Notes: a model not told the origin generated them from the letters alone. DNA of 64,000 bases from Acinetobacter oleivorans DR1 (GCF_000196795.1 NC_014259.1:1364001-1428000), one strand, 5' to 3'; positions 33,039 to 41,946 are shown, counted from the stretch's first letter. Numbers and translations are program-made.

Positions 33039-34067
33039 TTATTGCTTGTGTGCAGTTAAATTATCTCGATAGGCCCCTGGACTGACGCCAGTCCATTTTT
33101 TAAAGGCACGGTGAAAGGCGCTAGGGTCTTGGAAGCTTAAATTTTCACTAATATCTTGAATTGAATCATTCGTTTTACTTAAACGTTCAACGGCAATATC
33201 ACATCGGATTTCATTTTTAATTTGTTGATAACTGACTCCTTCATGTTTGAGGCGGCGCTGAATGGTGGCTTCTGAAATATTGAGTTGTTTTGCAACATCT
33301 TTGAGTTCGGGCCATTGGGCGGGGTGGAGTTTCAATAAATGACGACGAATAAGAACGCTTAAGGCGTTTTCATTTTTAAAGCGAACTAAAAGATTTTGTG
33401 GAGTTTGTTCTAAAAAATCATAAAGCGCTTTTTTATCTTTTTTAATTTTAATATCTAAATAGTGAGCATCGAATTCAACTCGATTTATCTCGGCATTAAA
33501 TTGAATATCTTCACCAAAACGTACGAGATAATCCTGAATATCGTTCGGTTTAGGACAACGTACTCTAATACTATTTAAGCCAATTCGTTGGTCTACTAAC
33601 CAACACATAAGTCCGTGTACTAATATTAAAAAGGTTGCATAGGTAAACATACGTTTAGGTTGTTCACGATCATGAATCACCAAATAAGCTTTTTCTTGAT
33701 CTCGTATTAATTCTCCGCGCATGTCATCTAAAACAAAGTTAAAAAACTTCAAAATATCGTGGAGTGCCTTTTCTAAAGTTTCGGCTGTACTGACAAGTTT
33801 AGTCAATAATTTATAGCTGCCACGACGCATAGGATGCCTATCCATACCAAAAAACTCATCGTTCATGGTGTTAGCAAGCTCTATCCATAATTGGGCATAT
33901 GTCGTAACAGGCACACGAGCCTTTGGGGACATCAGCAATTCAGCGGGAATGCCTGCTTTATTTAGAATTATTTGTGTATTTAGGCCTTTGGCATAAGCCG
34001 CACTCAGTGCTTCATGTACTAGTGCAATCGAAATTGTGCCTTTACTTAAAGAAGATTGGACAACCAT
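33039..34067 (-). CDS. AraC-family transcriptional regulator with arabinose-binding-like N-terminal domain (OruR-type)
   Basis: The protein has 342 residues. The N-terminal ligand domain (about 20-220, of the kind found in OruR/ArgR-like regulators) is followed by a C-terminal double helix-turn-helix (about 240-335) with ATIQRRLKHEGVSYQQIKNEIR and the signature DISENLSFQDPSAFHRAFKKWTGVSPGAYR. It diverges from the dehydrogenase pair at 34237-36163, the probable target. A perfect 18-bp palindrome lies 25 bases upstream of the start. Confidence 0.9.
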   Translation of the reverse strand: MVVQSSLSKGTISIALVHEALSAAYAKGLNTQIILNKAGIPAELLMSPKARVPVTTYAQLWIELANTMNDEFFGMDRHPMRRGSYKLLTKLVSTAETLEKALHDILKFFNFVLDDMRGELIRDQEKAYLVIHDREQPKRMFTYATFLILVHGLMCWLVDQRIGLNSIRVRCPKPNDIQDYLVRFGEDIQFNAEINRVEFDAHYLDIKIKKDKKALYDFLEQTPQNLLVRFKNENALSVLIRRHLLKLHPAQWPELKDVAKQLNISEATIQRRLKHEGVSYQQIKNEIRCDIAVERLSKTNDSIQDISENLSFQDPSAFHRAFKKWTGVSPGAYRDNLTAHKQ

Positions 34068-34091
34068 GTCAAAGACTCATATTTTCTTCAT

Positions 34092-34109
34092 ATATTTCAA
34101 GTGAAATAT
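34092..34109. promoter_or_regulatory. Perfect palindrome between the AraC gene and the dehydrogenase operon
   Basis: ATATTTCA-AG-TGAAATAT, with a further overlapping GAAATATTTC to its right. Candidate autoregulatory or divergent operator. Confidence 0.45.
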
Positions 34110-34236
34110 TTCATATTTAAAATTTGGATTGATCAAAAGCTGCAAGCATTTTGAGGCTTTTTGAAATTGTATCGGAAAACAACAACTTTTACTCTCACAA
34201 CTAAAGTTAAAGAACATTTCTATAGGATCGTAAATA

Positions 34237-35007
34237 ATGAAAATTCAAGGGAAACATTTCGTGATTACAGGTGGTGGCTCTGGTTTAGGGGCTGCTACAG
34301 CTGAGTATTTAGTCCAGCAAGGTGCTTCAGTTACCTTGGTCGACATGAATGTAGATGCAGGCGAGCAGCAAGTAAAACAATTAGGGGGAAAAGCTGACTT
34401 CGTAAAACTAGATGTAACCGATGAAACTGCTGCTGAACAGTTCTTTAAAGATGTGTTAGTAAAACATGGCAGCTTGCATGGTTTAGTTAACTGTGCGGGT
34501 ATTGGCCCTTCTGCAAAAGTGGTTGGACGTGAAGGTGTTCATGATTTAGCGTTATTTTCAAAAACACTGCAAATTAATGTCACAGGTACATTTAATATGC
34601 TGCGCTTTGCAGCAGATGCAATGAGTAAAAATACGGTTGAAGAAGGTGAAGAGGATCGTGGAGTGATTGTAAACACTGCTTCTGTTGCTGCATTTGATGG
34701 TCAAATTGGTCAGGCTGCGTATTCAGCATCTAAAGGCGCTATTGTGGCGATGACTTTGCCGATTGCTCGTGAGCTTGCGCGCCATGGCATTCGCATTATG
34801 ACCATTGCACCGGGAATTATGGAAACGCCAATGCTTAAGGGCATGCCACAAAATGTGCAAGATGCTTTGGGACAAATGGTGCCATATCCATCTCGTTTAG
34901 GAAAACCCGAAGAATTTGCTCGTTTAGTTGGGCATATTGCTGAAAACTCTTACTTAAATGGTGAAGTCATCCGTCTAGATGGTGCAATTCGTATGGCAGC
35001 AAAATAA
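34237..35007 (+). CDS. Short-chain dehydrogenase, 3-hydroxyacyl-CoA dehydrogenase type II-like
   Basis: This 256-residue SDR carries the NAD-binding motif TGGGSGLGAATAEYL, the NCAG element and the catalytic YSASK (Tyr/Lys) with its upstream Ser in VNTASVAAFDG. The sequence resembles HSD17B10/3-hydroxy-2-methylbutyryl-CoA dehydrogenases, which oxidise hydroxyacyl-CoA in isoleucine or short-chain fatty acid breakdown. The acyl-CoA dehydrogenase gene follows after 19 bases, which supports an acyl-CoA pathway. The exact substrate is not known. Confidence 0.85.
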   Translation: MKIQGKHFVITGGGSGLGAATAEYLVQQGASVTLVDMNVDAGEQQVKQLGGKADFVKLDVTDETAAEQFFKDVLVKHGSLHGLVNCAGIGPSAKVVGREGVHDLALFSKTLQINVTGTFNMLRFAADAMSKNTVEEGEEDRGVIVNTASVAAFDGQIGQAAYSASKGAIVAMTLPIARELARHGIRIMTIAPGIMETPMLKGMPQNVQDALGQMVPYPSRLGKPEEFARLVGHIAENSYLNGEVIRLDGAIRMAAK

Positions 35008-35026
35008 TAAAAATAAGGATATTTAA

Positions 35027-36163
35027 ATGATCTTAAATGCTGAACAAAGTATGGTTCAGGAGATGATGCGTAATTACTCGCAAAATCAGTTAAAATCAAC
35101 AGCCGCACATCGCGATAAAACTCATGAATTTCCTGCTCAGGAATTAAAAGATTTAGGTGCACTAGGTGCTATGGGGATGACTGTTCCAAATGAATGGGGC
35201 GGTGCGGGAATGGACTATGTATCTTTGGTGCTTGCAATTGAAGAAATTGCCGCAGGTGATGGCGCTATTTCGACCATCGTAAGCGTACAAAACTCATTGG
35301 TTTGCGGTATTACGCTCGCGTACGGTTCAGAACAGCAAAAACAAACCTATTTGCCAAAATTTGCATCTGGTGAATGGCTAGGATGTTTTTGTTTAACTGA
35401 ACCTCATGTCGGTTCTGATGCGAGCGCGATTTTATGTAAAGCCGAGCGAGATGGTGACCATTGGGTTTTAAATGGCGTAAAACAATTTATTACCAGCGGT
35501 AAAAACGCCCAAGTGGCTTTGGTATTTGCGGTCACAGATAAACAAGCTGGCAAAAAAGGCATTTCGTGTTTTCTTGTGCCGACCAATACACAAGGTTACT
35601 TGGTGACTCGAATTGAAGACAAAATGGGCCAACATGCTTCGGACACCGCAACCATTACTCTCGAAAACTGCCGGATTCCTTTAGAAAATTTGGTGGGTCA
35701 AGAAGGTGAAGGTTATAAAATTGCATTATCTAATTTGGCAGCTGGACGTATTGGAATTGCTGCTCAATCTGTTGGAATGGCAAGAGCGGCTTTTGATGCA
35801 GCGGTGCAATATGCAAATGAGCGTAAAGCTTTTGGAGTCGAATTAGTTCAGCATCAGGCGGTTGGTTTCCGTTTAGCCGATATGGCGACCCAGATTGAAG
35901 CTGCGCATCAGTTGGTTTTGCATGCTGCAACTTTAAAAGACGCGGGGCTGCCTTGTTTAAAAGAAGCCTCGATGGCAAAGCTATTTGCATCAACAATGGC
36001 TGAGCGAGTTTGTTCAGATGCGATCCAGATTCATGGTGGCTATGGCTATGTCAGTGACTTCCCAGTTGAGAGAATTTATCGTGATGTTCGTGTAAGCCAG
36101 ATTTATGAAGGCGCTTCTGATATTCAACGTTTGGTGATTGCTCGTGAAGTTGCTCAAGTTTAA
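35027..36163 (+). CDS. Acyl-CoA dehydrogenase, short/branched-chain type
   Basis: This 378-residue flavoenzyme shows FAD and substrate motifs CFCLTEPHVGSDASAI, WVLNGVKQFITSGKNA, and near the end IQIHGGYGYVSDFPVERIYRDVRVSQIYEGASDIQRLVIAREV. The Glu in IYEGASD is the usual catalytic base position of this class. It introduces the alpha-beta double bond in acyl-CoA and pairs with the preceding dehydrogenase, although hydratase and thiolase genes are absent nearby. Confidence 0.93.
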   Translation: MILNAEQSMVQEMMRNYSQNQLKSTAAHRDKTHEFPAQELKDLGALGAMGMTVPNEWGGAGMDYVSLVLAIEEIAAGDGAISTIVSVQNSLVCGITLAYGSEQQKQTYLPKFASGEWLGCFCLTEPHVGSDASAILCKAERDGDHWVLNGVKQFITSGKNAQVALVFAVTDKQAGKKGISCFLVPTNTQGYLVTRIEDKMGQHASDTATITLENCRIPLENLVGQEGEGYKIALSNLAAGRIGIAAQSVGMARAAFDAAVQYANERKAFGVELVQHQAVGFRLADMATQIEAAHQLVLHAATLKDAGLPCLKEASMAKLFASTMAERVCSDAIQIHGGYGYVSDFPVERIYRDVRVSQIYEGASDIQRLVIAREVAQV

Positions 36164-36193
36164 ATATGAAATTTTAAAAAATAGTCACTGACT

Positions 36194-36226
36194 GCAAAAG
36201 ACCGCAATTATTATGCGGTCTTTTGC
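36194..36226. terminator. Terminator between the acyl-CoA dehydrogenase and flavin reductase-like genes
   Basis: AAAAGACCGCA and TGCGGTCTTTT pair around ATTATTA, usable from both sides. Confidence 0.85.
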
Positions 36227-36302
36227 CATTGAGCAGAGATTTTCTAGGTTGAATTCGATTCAATACACTTCAAAAATTTAAATGAAACTCGCTTTTTGAT
36301 GA

Positions 36303-36881
36303 TTAAAGCTGAGCTTTGACTTCTTCACCAATTAAATAAAAGATTCCTCCAGCAATATAATGCAGGCTTCGAAGTTCTTTCGGTGCATCTTGAAAATGCC
36401 AGTGCCCATCTCTAAAAACGCGGCTATCTGCCCATGCACCCACAACAGAACCAATGAATAAATCATGAGCTGACTGATTATGGGGTTCTGGAATAAGTTT
36501 ACAGACAAGCCATGCAATGCAACCTGATACAAGCGGGCTAGTAAGACCTTCTTGATAAAATAGTTCAACACCACAATACTCAAGTTTTTGTGGATCATCC
36601 AACTTACTAATGGTTCCAAGTTGATGAGTCAGATCAAGCTGTGCATAGCAAGGAACTTGTAGTGTGAAATAGCCACTTTGCTCAACGAGCTGTCGGGTTT
36701 TAGTACTTTTATCAAGAACCACGGACACTTTGGCTGGTTTGAACTCTAAGGCACATGCCCAAGCGGCAGCCATCACATTGCGGTCATCACCATGTTGTGC
36801 AGAAACAAGCACAGTTGGACCATGATTTAATAAACGATAAGCTTTTTCTAACTCTACAGGTGCAATATATGATTGCGTCAT
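36303..36881 (-). CDS. Flavin reductase-like FMN-binding protein
   Basis: The 192-residue protein has a split-barrel FMN-binding fold: GPTVLVSAQHGDDRNVMAAAWACALEFKPAKVSVVLDKSTKTRQLVEQSGYFTLQVP is the family core. These proteins reduce free flavin with NAD(P)H or bind flavin in related reactions. No partner monooxygenase is adjacent. Single gene on its strand. Confidence 0.82.
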   Translation of the reverse strand: MTQSYIAPVELEKAYRLLNHGPTVLVSAQHGDDRNVMAAAWACALEFKPAKVSVVLDKSTKTRQLVEQSGYFTLQVPCYAQLDLTHQLGTISKLDDPQKLEYCGVELFYQEGLTSPLVSGCIAWLVCKLIPEPHNQSAHDLFIGSVVGAWADSRVFRDGHWHFQDAPKELRSLHYIAGGIFYLIGEEVKAQL

Positions 36882-37054
36882 ATTTAGCCTAAGTAATAAA
36901 GAAAATAGATATTTCTATTGTTGCAGAAAGCTTGATAGATGCAATGTTGGTAAATAAGCTTTATTAGAATAAAAAAGTTGTTTCTATTTTATAGCTTTCA
37001 TAATAACGAACTTAGTCATAAAATCATTTCGCTTCTAAGTGAAAGGATTAACGT

Positions 37055-37831
37055 GTGACCGAGCTTCAAGATATCGATTTTGTAGAGTTAAGTGATGAAG
37101 AAATGCATCTCTATAGCCGTCAGATTTTACTTGATGGATGGGATATTGAAGCTCAGGAAAAACTCAAACTTGCTAATGTGCTAATTGTAGGTGCTGGTGG
37201 AATAGGCTGTAGCAGTGCAGAGCTACTTGCGCGAGCAGGGGTTGGGAAAATTACACTGATTGATGCAGATATTATTGAGATAAGTAATTTACAGCGTCAA
37301 ATTGCATTTGGTCATGAAGATATCGGACGTTATAAAGCAGAAATTTTGGCTAAACGTTTACAGAAAATTAACCCTTATATCTGTGTCGAATACTATAACG
37401 AACGTTTAGATGAACATAACATTGATAGACTGGTTGAACACCAAGATGTGGTTTTAGATGGATGTGATAATTTTACAACCCGCTATTTGGTAAATGCAGC
37501 TTGTAAGAAGCATCAGGTCGCACTAATTAGTGCTTCAGCAATTGGTTTTCAGGCACAAATGTTTATGGTTGAAGGAGATTCAGCTTGCTATGAATGTCTT
37601 TTTCCGAAAGAACAACATACTAATGAAGGCCTTCGCTGTGCAGAGTCAGGGGTGCTTGCGACTACTCCTGTAATGATAGCGTCATTACAAGCACATCACA
37701 CATTGCTGTATTTAGGTTTAAATCGTACACCTTTAAAGCAGAAACTATTATTGTGGGATGGTTTAAATATGACACAACGTATTGTTAGTTTTGATAAAGA
37801 TGTAAATTGTCCACTTTGTCAGGCAAGCTAA
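37055..37831 (+). CDS. moeB: ThiF/MoeB-type adenylyltransferase (HesA/MoeB/ThiF family)
   Basis: This 258-residue E1-like enzyme starts at GTG 37055, 8 bases after GAAAGGA. The nucleotide-binding motif is IVGAGGIGCSSAELLARAGVGKITLIDAD, followed by NLQRQIAFGHEDIG and DGCDNFTTRYLVN. Two zinc-binding CxxC pairs are visible (ACYEC and CPLC). It adenylates the C-terminal Gly-Gly of a ThiS/MoaD-type sulfur carrier. Whether the partner is MoaD or ThiS cannot be told from this window, so the symbol is a best guess. Confidence 0.8.
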   Translation: MTELQDIDFVELSDEEMHLYSRQILLDGWDIEAQEKLKLANVLIVGAGGIGCSSAELLARAGVGKITLIDADIIEISNLQRQIAFGHEDIGRYKAEILAKRLQKINPYICVEYYNERLDEHNIDRLVEHQDVVLDGCDNFTTRYLVNAACKKHQVALISASAIGFQAQMFMVEGDSACYECLFPKEQHTNEGLRCAESGVLATTPVMIASLQAHHTLLYLGLNRTPLKQKLLLWDGLNMTQRIVSFDKDVNCPLCQAS

Positions 37832-37889
37832 TCAGTAAATGAAACAAAATTTGCTACACTCAACCTGAATGATTTGGTTTTGAAGAAAT

Positions 37890-39188
37890 ATGAAAAAAAA
37901 TATTTTGTTTGATGGGTTACGTTCCGTCGCCCGCATTGGTGAAACAGCAGTGGTTGCGGCCAAAGCTGGAATTAAATACGCAACTGAAAAACCAAGTAAT
38001 GCCAAACTCATGCGAGAGACTTTTGAGTCGCTTGGCTCAACTTATATTAAGCTTGGTCAGTTTATTGCGAGTACACCATCGCTTTTCCCGCGAGAATATG
38101 TAGAAGAATTTCAAGGTTGTTTAGACCAGACACCAACACTCCCATTTAGTTATATTCAAGGTGTGCTTGCATCTGAATTTGAAGGGCGTGATTTAAGCCA
38201 AATTTTTAGCTATATCGATGAAAAACCATTAGCTTCTGCTTCAATTGCTCAGGTTCATGCAGCTAAGCTGACCACAGGTGAAGATGTTGTTATTAAAGTA
38301 CAAAAGCCTGGCGTTGAAACCATTTTATATACAGACTTAAGTGTGGTGCATTGGGCTGCCAAGCTACTTGAACGTGCAGTACCAAAAATCAAATTTGCTG
38401 CTCTTTCCGAAATTGTTGATGAAATTAAAACCCGTATGGTGCGTGAAGTCGATTTCATTGAAGAAGCCCAGAACTTAGATGACTTTATTGAATATCTGAA
38501 TATTTCACAAAACAAAGCTGCGACTGCACCCAAAGTTTATCATCAGTTTTCTACACGTCGTGTATTAACTATGCAACGCCTATACGGTGTGTCTTTGACG
38601 GACTTTAGTGTTGTAAAGCAATATGCTAAAGATCCATCGCAAGTACTGATTACTGCCATGAATACATGGTTCGGTAGCCTCATGCTATGTAAGAGTTTCC
38701 ATGCGGATTTACATGCTGGAAACCTAATGTTGCTTGAAGATGGTCGAATTGGTTTTATCGATTTTGGTATTGTGGGGCAGTTAAAGCCAGAAGTCTGGAC
38801 AGCATGTATGGCCTTTATGGATGCATTGCAAAAAACTGATTATCAGGCAATGGCTGAAAACATGCTGAAAATGGGTATGACTCATAACAAAGTTGATGTT
38901 GATGTATTGGCACAAGATTTAGAGCGCTTATTTAATGGCGTATTAATGTCTGATCCTCAACAAATTCTCGCTTCAAATCCAGCCGATTTAAACGATATCA
39001 TGATGGATATGGTAGGGGTTGGAGAGCGCCACGGGATTAAATTCCCACGTGATTTTGCTTTATTATTTAAGCAAATGCTTTATTTCGATCGTTTTATGCG
39101 CGTACTCGCACCATATACTGATATTTATGCAGACCAACGTTTGAAAATGGTTCAAAATATGGAACCTGCTTCGTTGTTAAAGCACTAA
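37890..39188 (+). CDS. ABC1/AarF-type atypical kinase (UbiB family)
   Basis: The protein has 432 residues. The family motif KxGQ appears in STYIKLGQFIAS, the Ala-rich nucleotide loop in LASASIAQVHAAKL, the catalytic VIKVQKPG Lys, REVDFIEEA, HADLHAGNLM and the metal site FIDFG. Family members assist ubiquinone synthesis as ATPases. Unlike canonical UbiB, it has no obvious C-terminal membrane pair and is not near other ubi genes. It starts 58 bases after the MoeB-like gene and may be cotranscribed. Confidence 0.85.
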   Translation: MKKNILFDGLRSVARIGETAVVAAKAGIKYATEKPSNAKLMRETFESLGSTYIKLGQFIASTPSLFPREYVEEFQGCLDQTPTLPFSYIQGVLASEFEGRDLSQIFSYIDEKPLASASIAQVHAAKLTTGEDVVIKVQKPGVETILYTDLSVVHWAAKLLERAVPKIKFAALSEIVDEIKTRMVREVDFIEEAQNLDDFIEYLNISQNKAATAPKVYHQFSTRRVLTMQRLYGVSLTDFSVVKQYAKDPSQVLITAMNTWFGSLMLCKSFHADLHAGNLMLLEDGRIGFIDFGIVGQLKPEVWTACMAFMDALQKTDYQAMAENMLKMGMTHNKVDVDVLAQDLERLFNGVLMSDPQQILASNPADLNDIMMDMVGVGERHGIKFPRDFALLFKQMLYFDRFMRVLAPYTDIYADQRLKMVQNMEPASLLKH

Positions 39189-39203
39189 GGTCAGTTTAAA
39201 TTT

Positions 39204-39584
39204 ATGGATGCCATTATTATTGAAGGCTTGAAGGTTGAGACAGTGATTGGCTGTTTCAACTGGGAAAGACAAATTATTCAACCTTTAATGTTGGATTTAA
39301 CCATCCATAATGATTTGAGCCGAGCAGCAGAGTCTGACAAACTTGAGGACACACTCAACTATGCCCAAATTTGTGAGTTATCGGCTCAAACCATTCAACA
39401 AGCTAAACCTGAATTAATTGAACATGCAGCACATCTTGTTTTGAAATGTTTATTTGAAACCTTTCCAACAATTGAAAAAATTACCATAACCATCCGTAAG
39501 CCCGCCATCATTGCAGAAGCTAATGCTGTAGGAATTCGTCTTGAACGCACCAGAAACAATTTTTGCGCTCGCCCTAGCGAGTAA
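39204..39584 (+). CDS. folB: Dihydroneopterin aldolase
   Basis: This 126-residue enzyme of folate synthesis has IIIEGLKVETVIGCFNWERQ, the DTLNYAQICELSA segment, and KPAIIAEANAVGIRLERTR near its end. It acts before HPPK, whose gene overlaps its 3' end by 44 bases. Confidence 0.92.
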   Translation: MDAIIIEGLKVETVIGCFNWERQIIQPLMLDLTIHNDLSRAAESDKLEDTLNYAQICELSAQTIQQAKPELIEHAAHLVLKCLFETFPTIEKITITIRKPAIIAEANAVGIRLERTRNNFCARPSE

Positions 39585-39978
39585 TTTAGACGCAGATCAG
39601 CACTTTACTTTTGCGTATACGCAATTAGCAACTTTGGGGAAAGTGCAGTTTTCATCTGTTTATCAAATTCCATGCCGAGATGGTATTGGAGATGATTATT
39701 GGAATTCAGCATGTATATTAAAAAGCACTTTATCGTGTGACCAAATTGAATCTTTTTTAAAGAAACTTGAGTTAGATTCGGGGCGAGTTCGTCCATCGCA
39801 TCATATTTCTTTAGATGTAGATTTGATTGCATGGGGAAGTGATCTGGACCATATGCAATTTAATTCTAAAAAATTACCTTTAGCGCTTGATGTAAAAATT
39901 CCTTTAAATGAACTTTGGCCTTATGAAACATTAAAGGCTGATAGCACGCTTTATCCAGTCGTTAATTTTAAAGTTTAA
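39541..39978 (+). CDS. folK: 2-amino-4-hydroxy-6-hydroxymethyldihydropteridine pyrophosphokinase (HPPK), short
   Basis: The protein has 145 residues with a TTG start at 39541, supported by AGGA at 39530-39533. A start further upstream is unlikely and the next in-frame Met is far inside. FALALASNLDAD is the HPPK N-terminal motif and SLDVDLIAWG corresponds to the Mg/ATP motif (usually LDLDLLLYG). The protein is a little shorter and more divergent than typical HPPK, so function is probable rather than certain. It overlaps folB by 44 bases in another frame, consistent with translational coupling. Confidence 0.75.
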   Translation: MNAPETIFALALASNLDADQHFTFAYTQLATLGKVQFSSVYQIPCRDGIGDDYWNSACILKSTLSCDQIESFLKKLELDSGRVRPSHHISLDVDLIAWGSDLDHMQFNSKKLPLALDVKIPLNELWPYETLKADSTLYPVVNFKV

Positions 39979-39995
39979 AGGCTTTCAAACTAGAT

Positions 39996-40045
39996 TTTAC
40001 GCAAACTTTACGCGGTCTTTAATTTCCTCAATAGAGAATTTACGG
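39996..40045 (+). promoter_or_regulatory. TTTACGC direct repeats upstream of kdp, likely KdpE sites
   Basis: TTTACGC occurs at 39996-40002 and 40007-40013, an exact 11-base period as bound by OmpR-class regulators such as KdpE. A third TTTACGG is at 40039-40045, three periods on within one base. They lie upstream of the kdp leader. Confidence 0.5.
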
Positions 40046-40060
40046 GCATTTTATCCATAC

Positions 40061-40128
40061 TGAAATTCACTAAATTAGTGTTATTTCAGGACAATAAAGA
40101 TGCTTATAAATTCTCAAATGCGCATCTT
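40061..40128 (+). promoter_or_regulatory. Structured kdp leader with two hairpins
   Basis: CACTAA-A-TTAGTG (40068-40080), with longer imperfect arms TGAAAT/ATTTCA, is followed by AAGATGC (40097-40103) and GCATCTT (40122-40128). Neither is followed by a T-run. They may be an operator and an mRNA structure over the start of the leader ORF. Confidence 0.4.
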
Positions 40129-40234
40129 GCATCAGTCTAGCATTGTCTTATGCGGACTTAAAACAAATGATATTTCTTCATCTCTCCTTATTTCCAGTTT
40201 GGCAAATCAAGCCAAGGGGTATAGAGGAGAATAA
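40100..40234 (+). CDS. Candidate leader ORF (44 codons) in the kdpF position
   Basis: The ORF has an ATG at 40100 after a CAGGA-type ribosome-binding site (spacing about 8). Its TAA stop is 2 bases before the kdpA ATG, so kdpA's own ribosome-binding site lies within its last codons. The product is Ser/Leu/Ile-rich and not a clear membrane helix, so it does not look like the short hydrophobic KdpF. Its position suggests translational coupling or a leader peptide. Not proven to be translated. Confidence 0.35.
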   Translation: MLINSQMRILHQSSIVLCGLKTNDISSSLLISSLANQAKGYRGE

Positions 40235-40236
40235 CC

Positions 40237-41946
40237 ATGTTAGAACTTATACTTGTTTTATTTATTGCTATTTTTCTAGCATGGTGCCTCGGAAAATATC
40301 TATCCAAAGTGATGACAAATCAGCCAATGTGGGGTGATGGATTATTTCGCTGGATTGAAAATCCTGTTTATCGCTTGTTAGGTATATCTCCACAACAACA
40401 AATGAACTGGAAACAATATTCTCTAGCATTTGTTGTTAGCTGTGTTGTTCTAGCTGTAGCCGTTTTTGCTATTTTTATGACGCAAGCATGGCTACCATTA
40501 AATCCAAATCATGCACCAAATATGAGTTGGGATTTAGCATTACACACGGTTATTTCATTTTTAACTAATACCAATCAACAGCATTATTCTGGTCAAGCTC
40601 AGTTATCTTATTTGTCGCAAATGACAGGTATTGTGGGCTTGCAAGTCATTACTCCAATGATGGGGCTGGCTTTGGTGGTCGCGACCTTAAGAGCTTTCTT
40701 TTATCAACGTCCTAACCATATTGCAGCAGATGTTGCCGAGCAGCCAGATCAAATTTTAATTGGTAATTATTGGGCAGATGTAATTCGCCCTACAGTCCGA
40801 TTCTTACTTCCGCTCTGTTTTGTCTGGTCTTTATTGCTCAACAGCCAAGGCGTACCAGCGACTTTCCAAGGCGGGCCAGAAGTACAGCTGATTGATAAAG
40901 CCAATACAGTTCAAACCCAAAAAATTCCTTTAGGGCCAGTTGCACCAATGGTAGCGATTAAGCAATTGGGTAGTAATGGTGGTGGTTGGTATGGTCCAAA
41001 TAGTAGTGTGCCTTTAGAAAATCCAACACCACTTTCTAATTTATTAGAAATGATTGCGATATTACTTATTCCACTTACCGTGATTTTTATGGTGGGACAT
41101 TTTACCCAGCGTAAAAAGTTTGCTTACTTTGTGTTTGGTAGCATGCTTTTCATGTCGATTATTTCAGGTGCAGCGGCTGTCTGGTCTGAGAGTATGTCAT
41201 CGACAGCATCTCAACTTGCCGTAATGGAAGGTAAAGAACAACGATTTGGACCAGCCGCATCAGCAGTTTGGGCAGCGATCACTACGCAGGTGAATAACGG
41301 TTCGGTCAATATGATGCATGATTCTTCTGCGCCGCTTACTGGGCTGGTTGAACTCATCAACATGTTGATTAATGCGATTTGGGGTGGTGTGGGCTGTGGT
41401 CTACAACAGTTTATGATTTATCTATTACTTGCAGTATTTATTGCAGGTTTAATGACAGGCCGTACCCCTGAATTGTTTGGGCGCAAGATTGAAGCAGCAG
41501 AAATTAAATTGCTCGCGATTATTATCTTGATTCAACCTTTAGTCATTCTTGCATTCACCGCATTAAGCCTCAGCGTTCCAGGCATATCTGGAATTAGTAA
41601 TCCGGGACTACATGGTATTAGCCAAGTGTTCTACGAATATGTTTCTGCATTTGCCAACAATGGTTCAGGTTTTGAAGGTCTTGGAGACAACACTGTATGG
41701 TGGAATGTCACTTGTAGTATCGCTCTACTGTTAGGACGTTTTCCGACCTTAATTTTGCCATTAATGATTGCGACACGTTTAGCAGCAAAAAGAAAAGCAC
41801 CCGAAACAGCAGGTAGTCTTCAAGTTGAAACTCCAACCTTTGCTTTAACGCTGATTACGATTGTTGTGTTGCTTACCTTATTACAATTTATGCCAGTTCT
41901 TGTCCTTGGGCCAATTGCCGATCAACTTTTGTTGGTTAAAGGCTAA
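40237..41946 (+). CDS. kdpA: Potassium-transporting ATPase, potassium-binding subunit KdpA
   Basis: This 569-residue membrane protein of the high-affinity K+ pump KdpFABC has about ten membrane helices. Selectivity-filter-type segments TNTNQQHYSGQAQ, LGSNGGGWYGPNSS and AFANNGSGFEGLGDNTVWWN are all present, so the pore looks intact. An AGAGGAG ribosome-binding site lies before the ATG. Confidence 0.97.
   Translation: MLELILVLFIAIFLAWCLGKYLSKVMTNQPMWGDGLFRWIENPVYRLLGISPQQQMNWKQYSLAFVVSCVVLAVAVFAIFMTQAWLPLNPNHAPNMSWDLALHTVISFLTNTNQQHYSGQAQLSYLSQMTGIVGLQVITPMMGLALVVATLRAFFYQRPNHIAADVAEQPDQILIGNYWADVIRPTVRFLLPLCFVWSLLLNSQGVPATFQGGPEVQLIDKANTVQTQKIPLGPVAPMVAIKQLGSNGGGWYGPNSSVPLENPTPLSNLLEMIAILLIPLTVIFMVGHFTQRKKFAYFVFGSMLFMSIISGAAAVWSESMSSTASQLAVMEGKEQRFGPAASAVWAAITTQVNNGSVNMMHDSSAPLTGLVELINMLINAIWGGVGCGLQQFMIYLLLAVFIAGLMTGRTPELFGRKIEAAEIKLLAIIILIQPLVILAFTALSLSVPGISGISNPGLHGISQVFYEYVSAFANNGSGFEGLGDNTVWWNVTCSIALLLGRFPTLILPLMIATRLAAKRKAPETAGSLQVETPTFALTLITIVVLLTLLQFMPVLVLGPIADQLLLVKG

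Noticed and set aside
40143..40337. 64-codon ORF overlapping the start of kdpA
   Set aside because: Runs through the kdpA ribosome-binding site and start in another frame, with no ribosome-binding site; the 40100-40234 frame is the better leader candidate.
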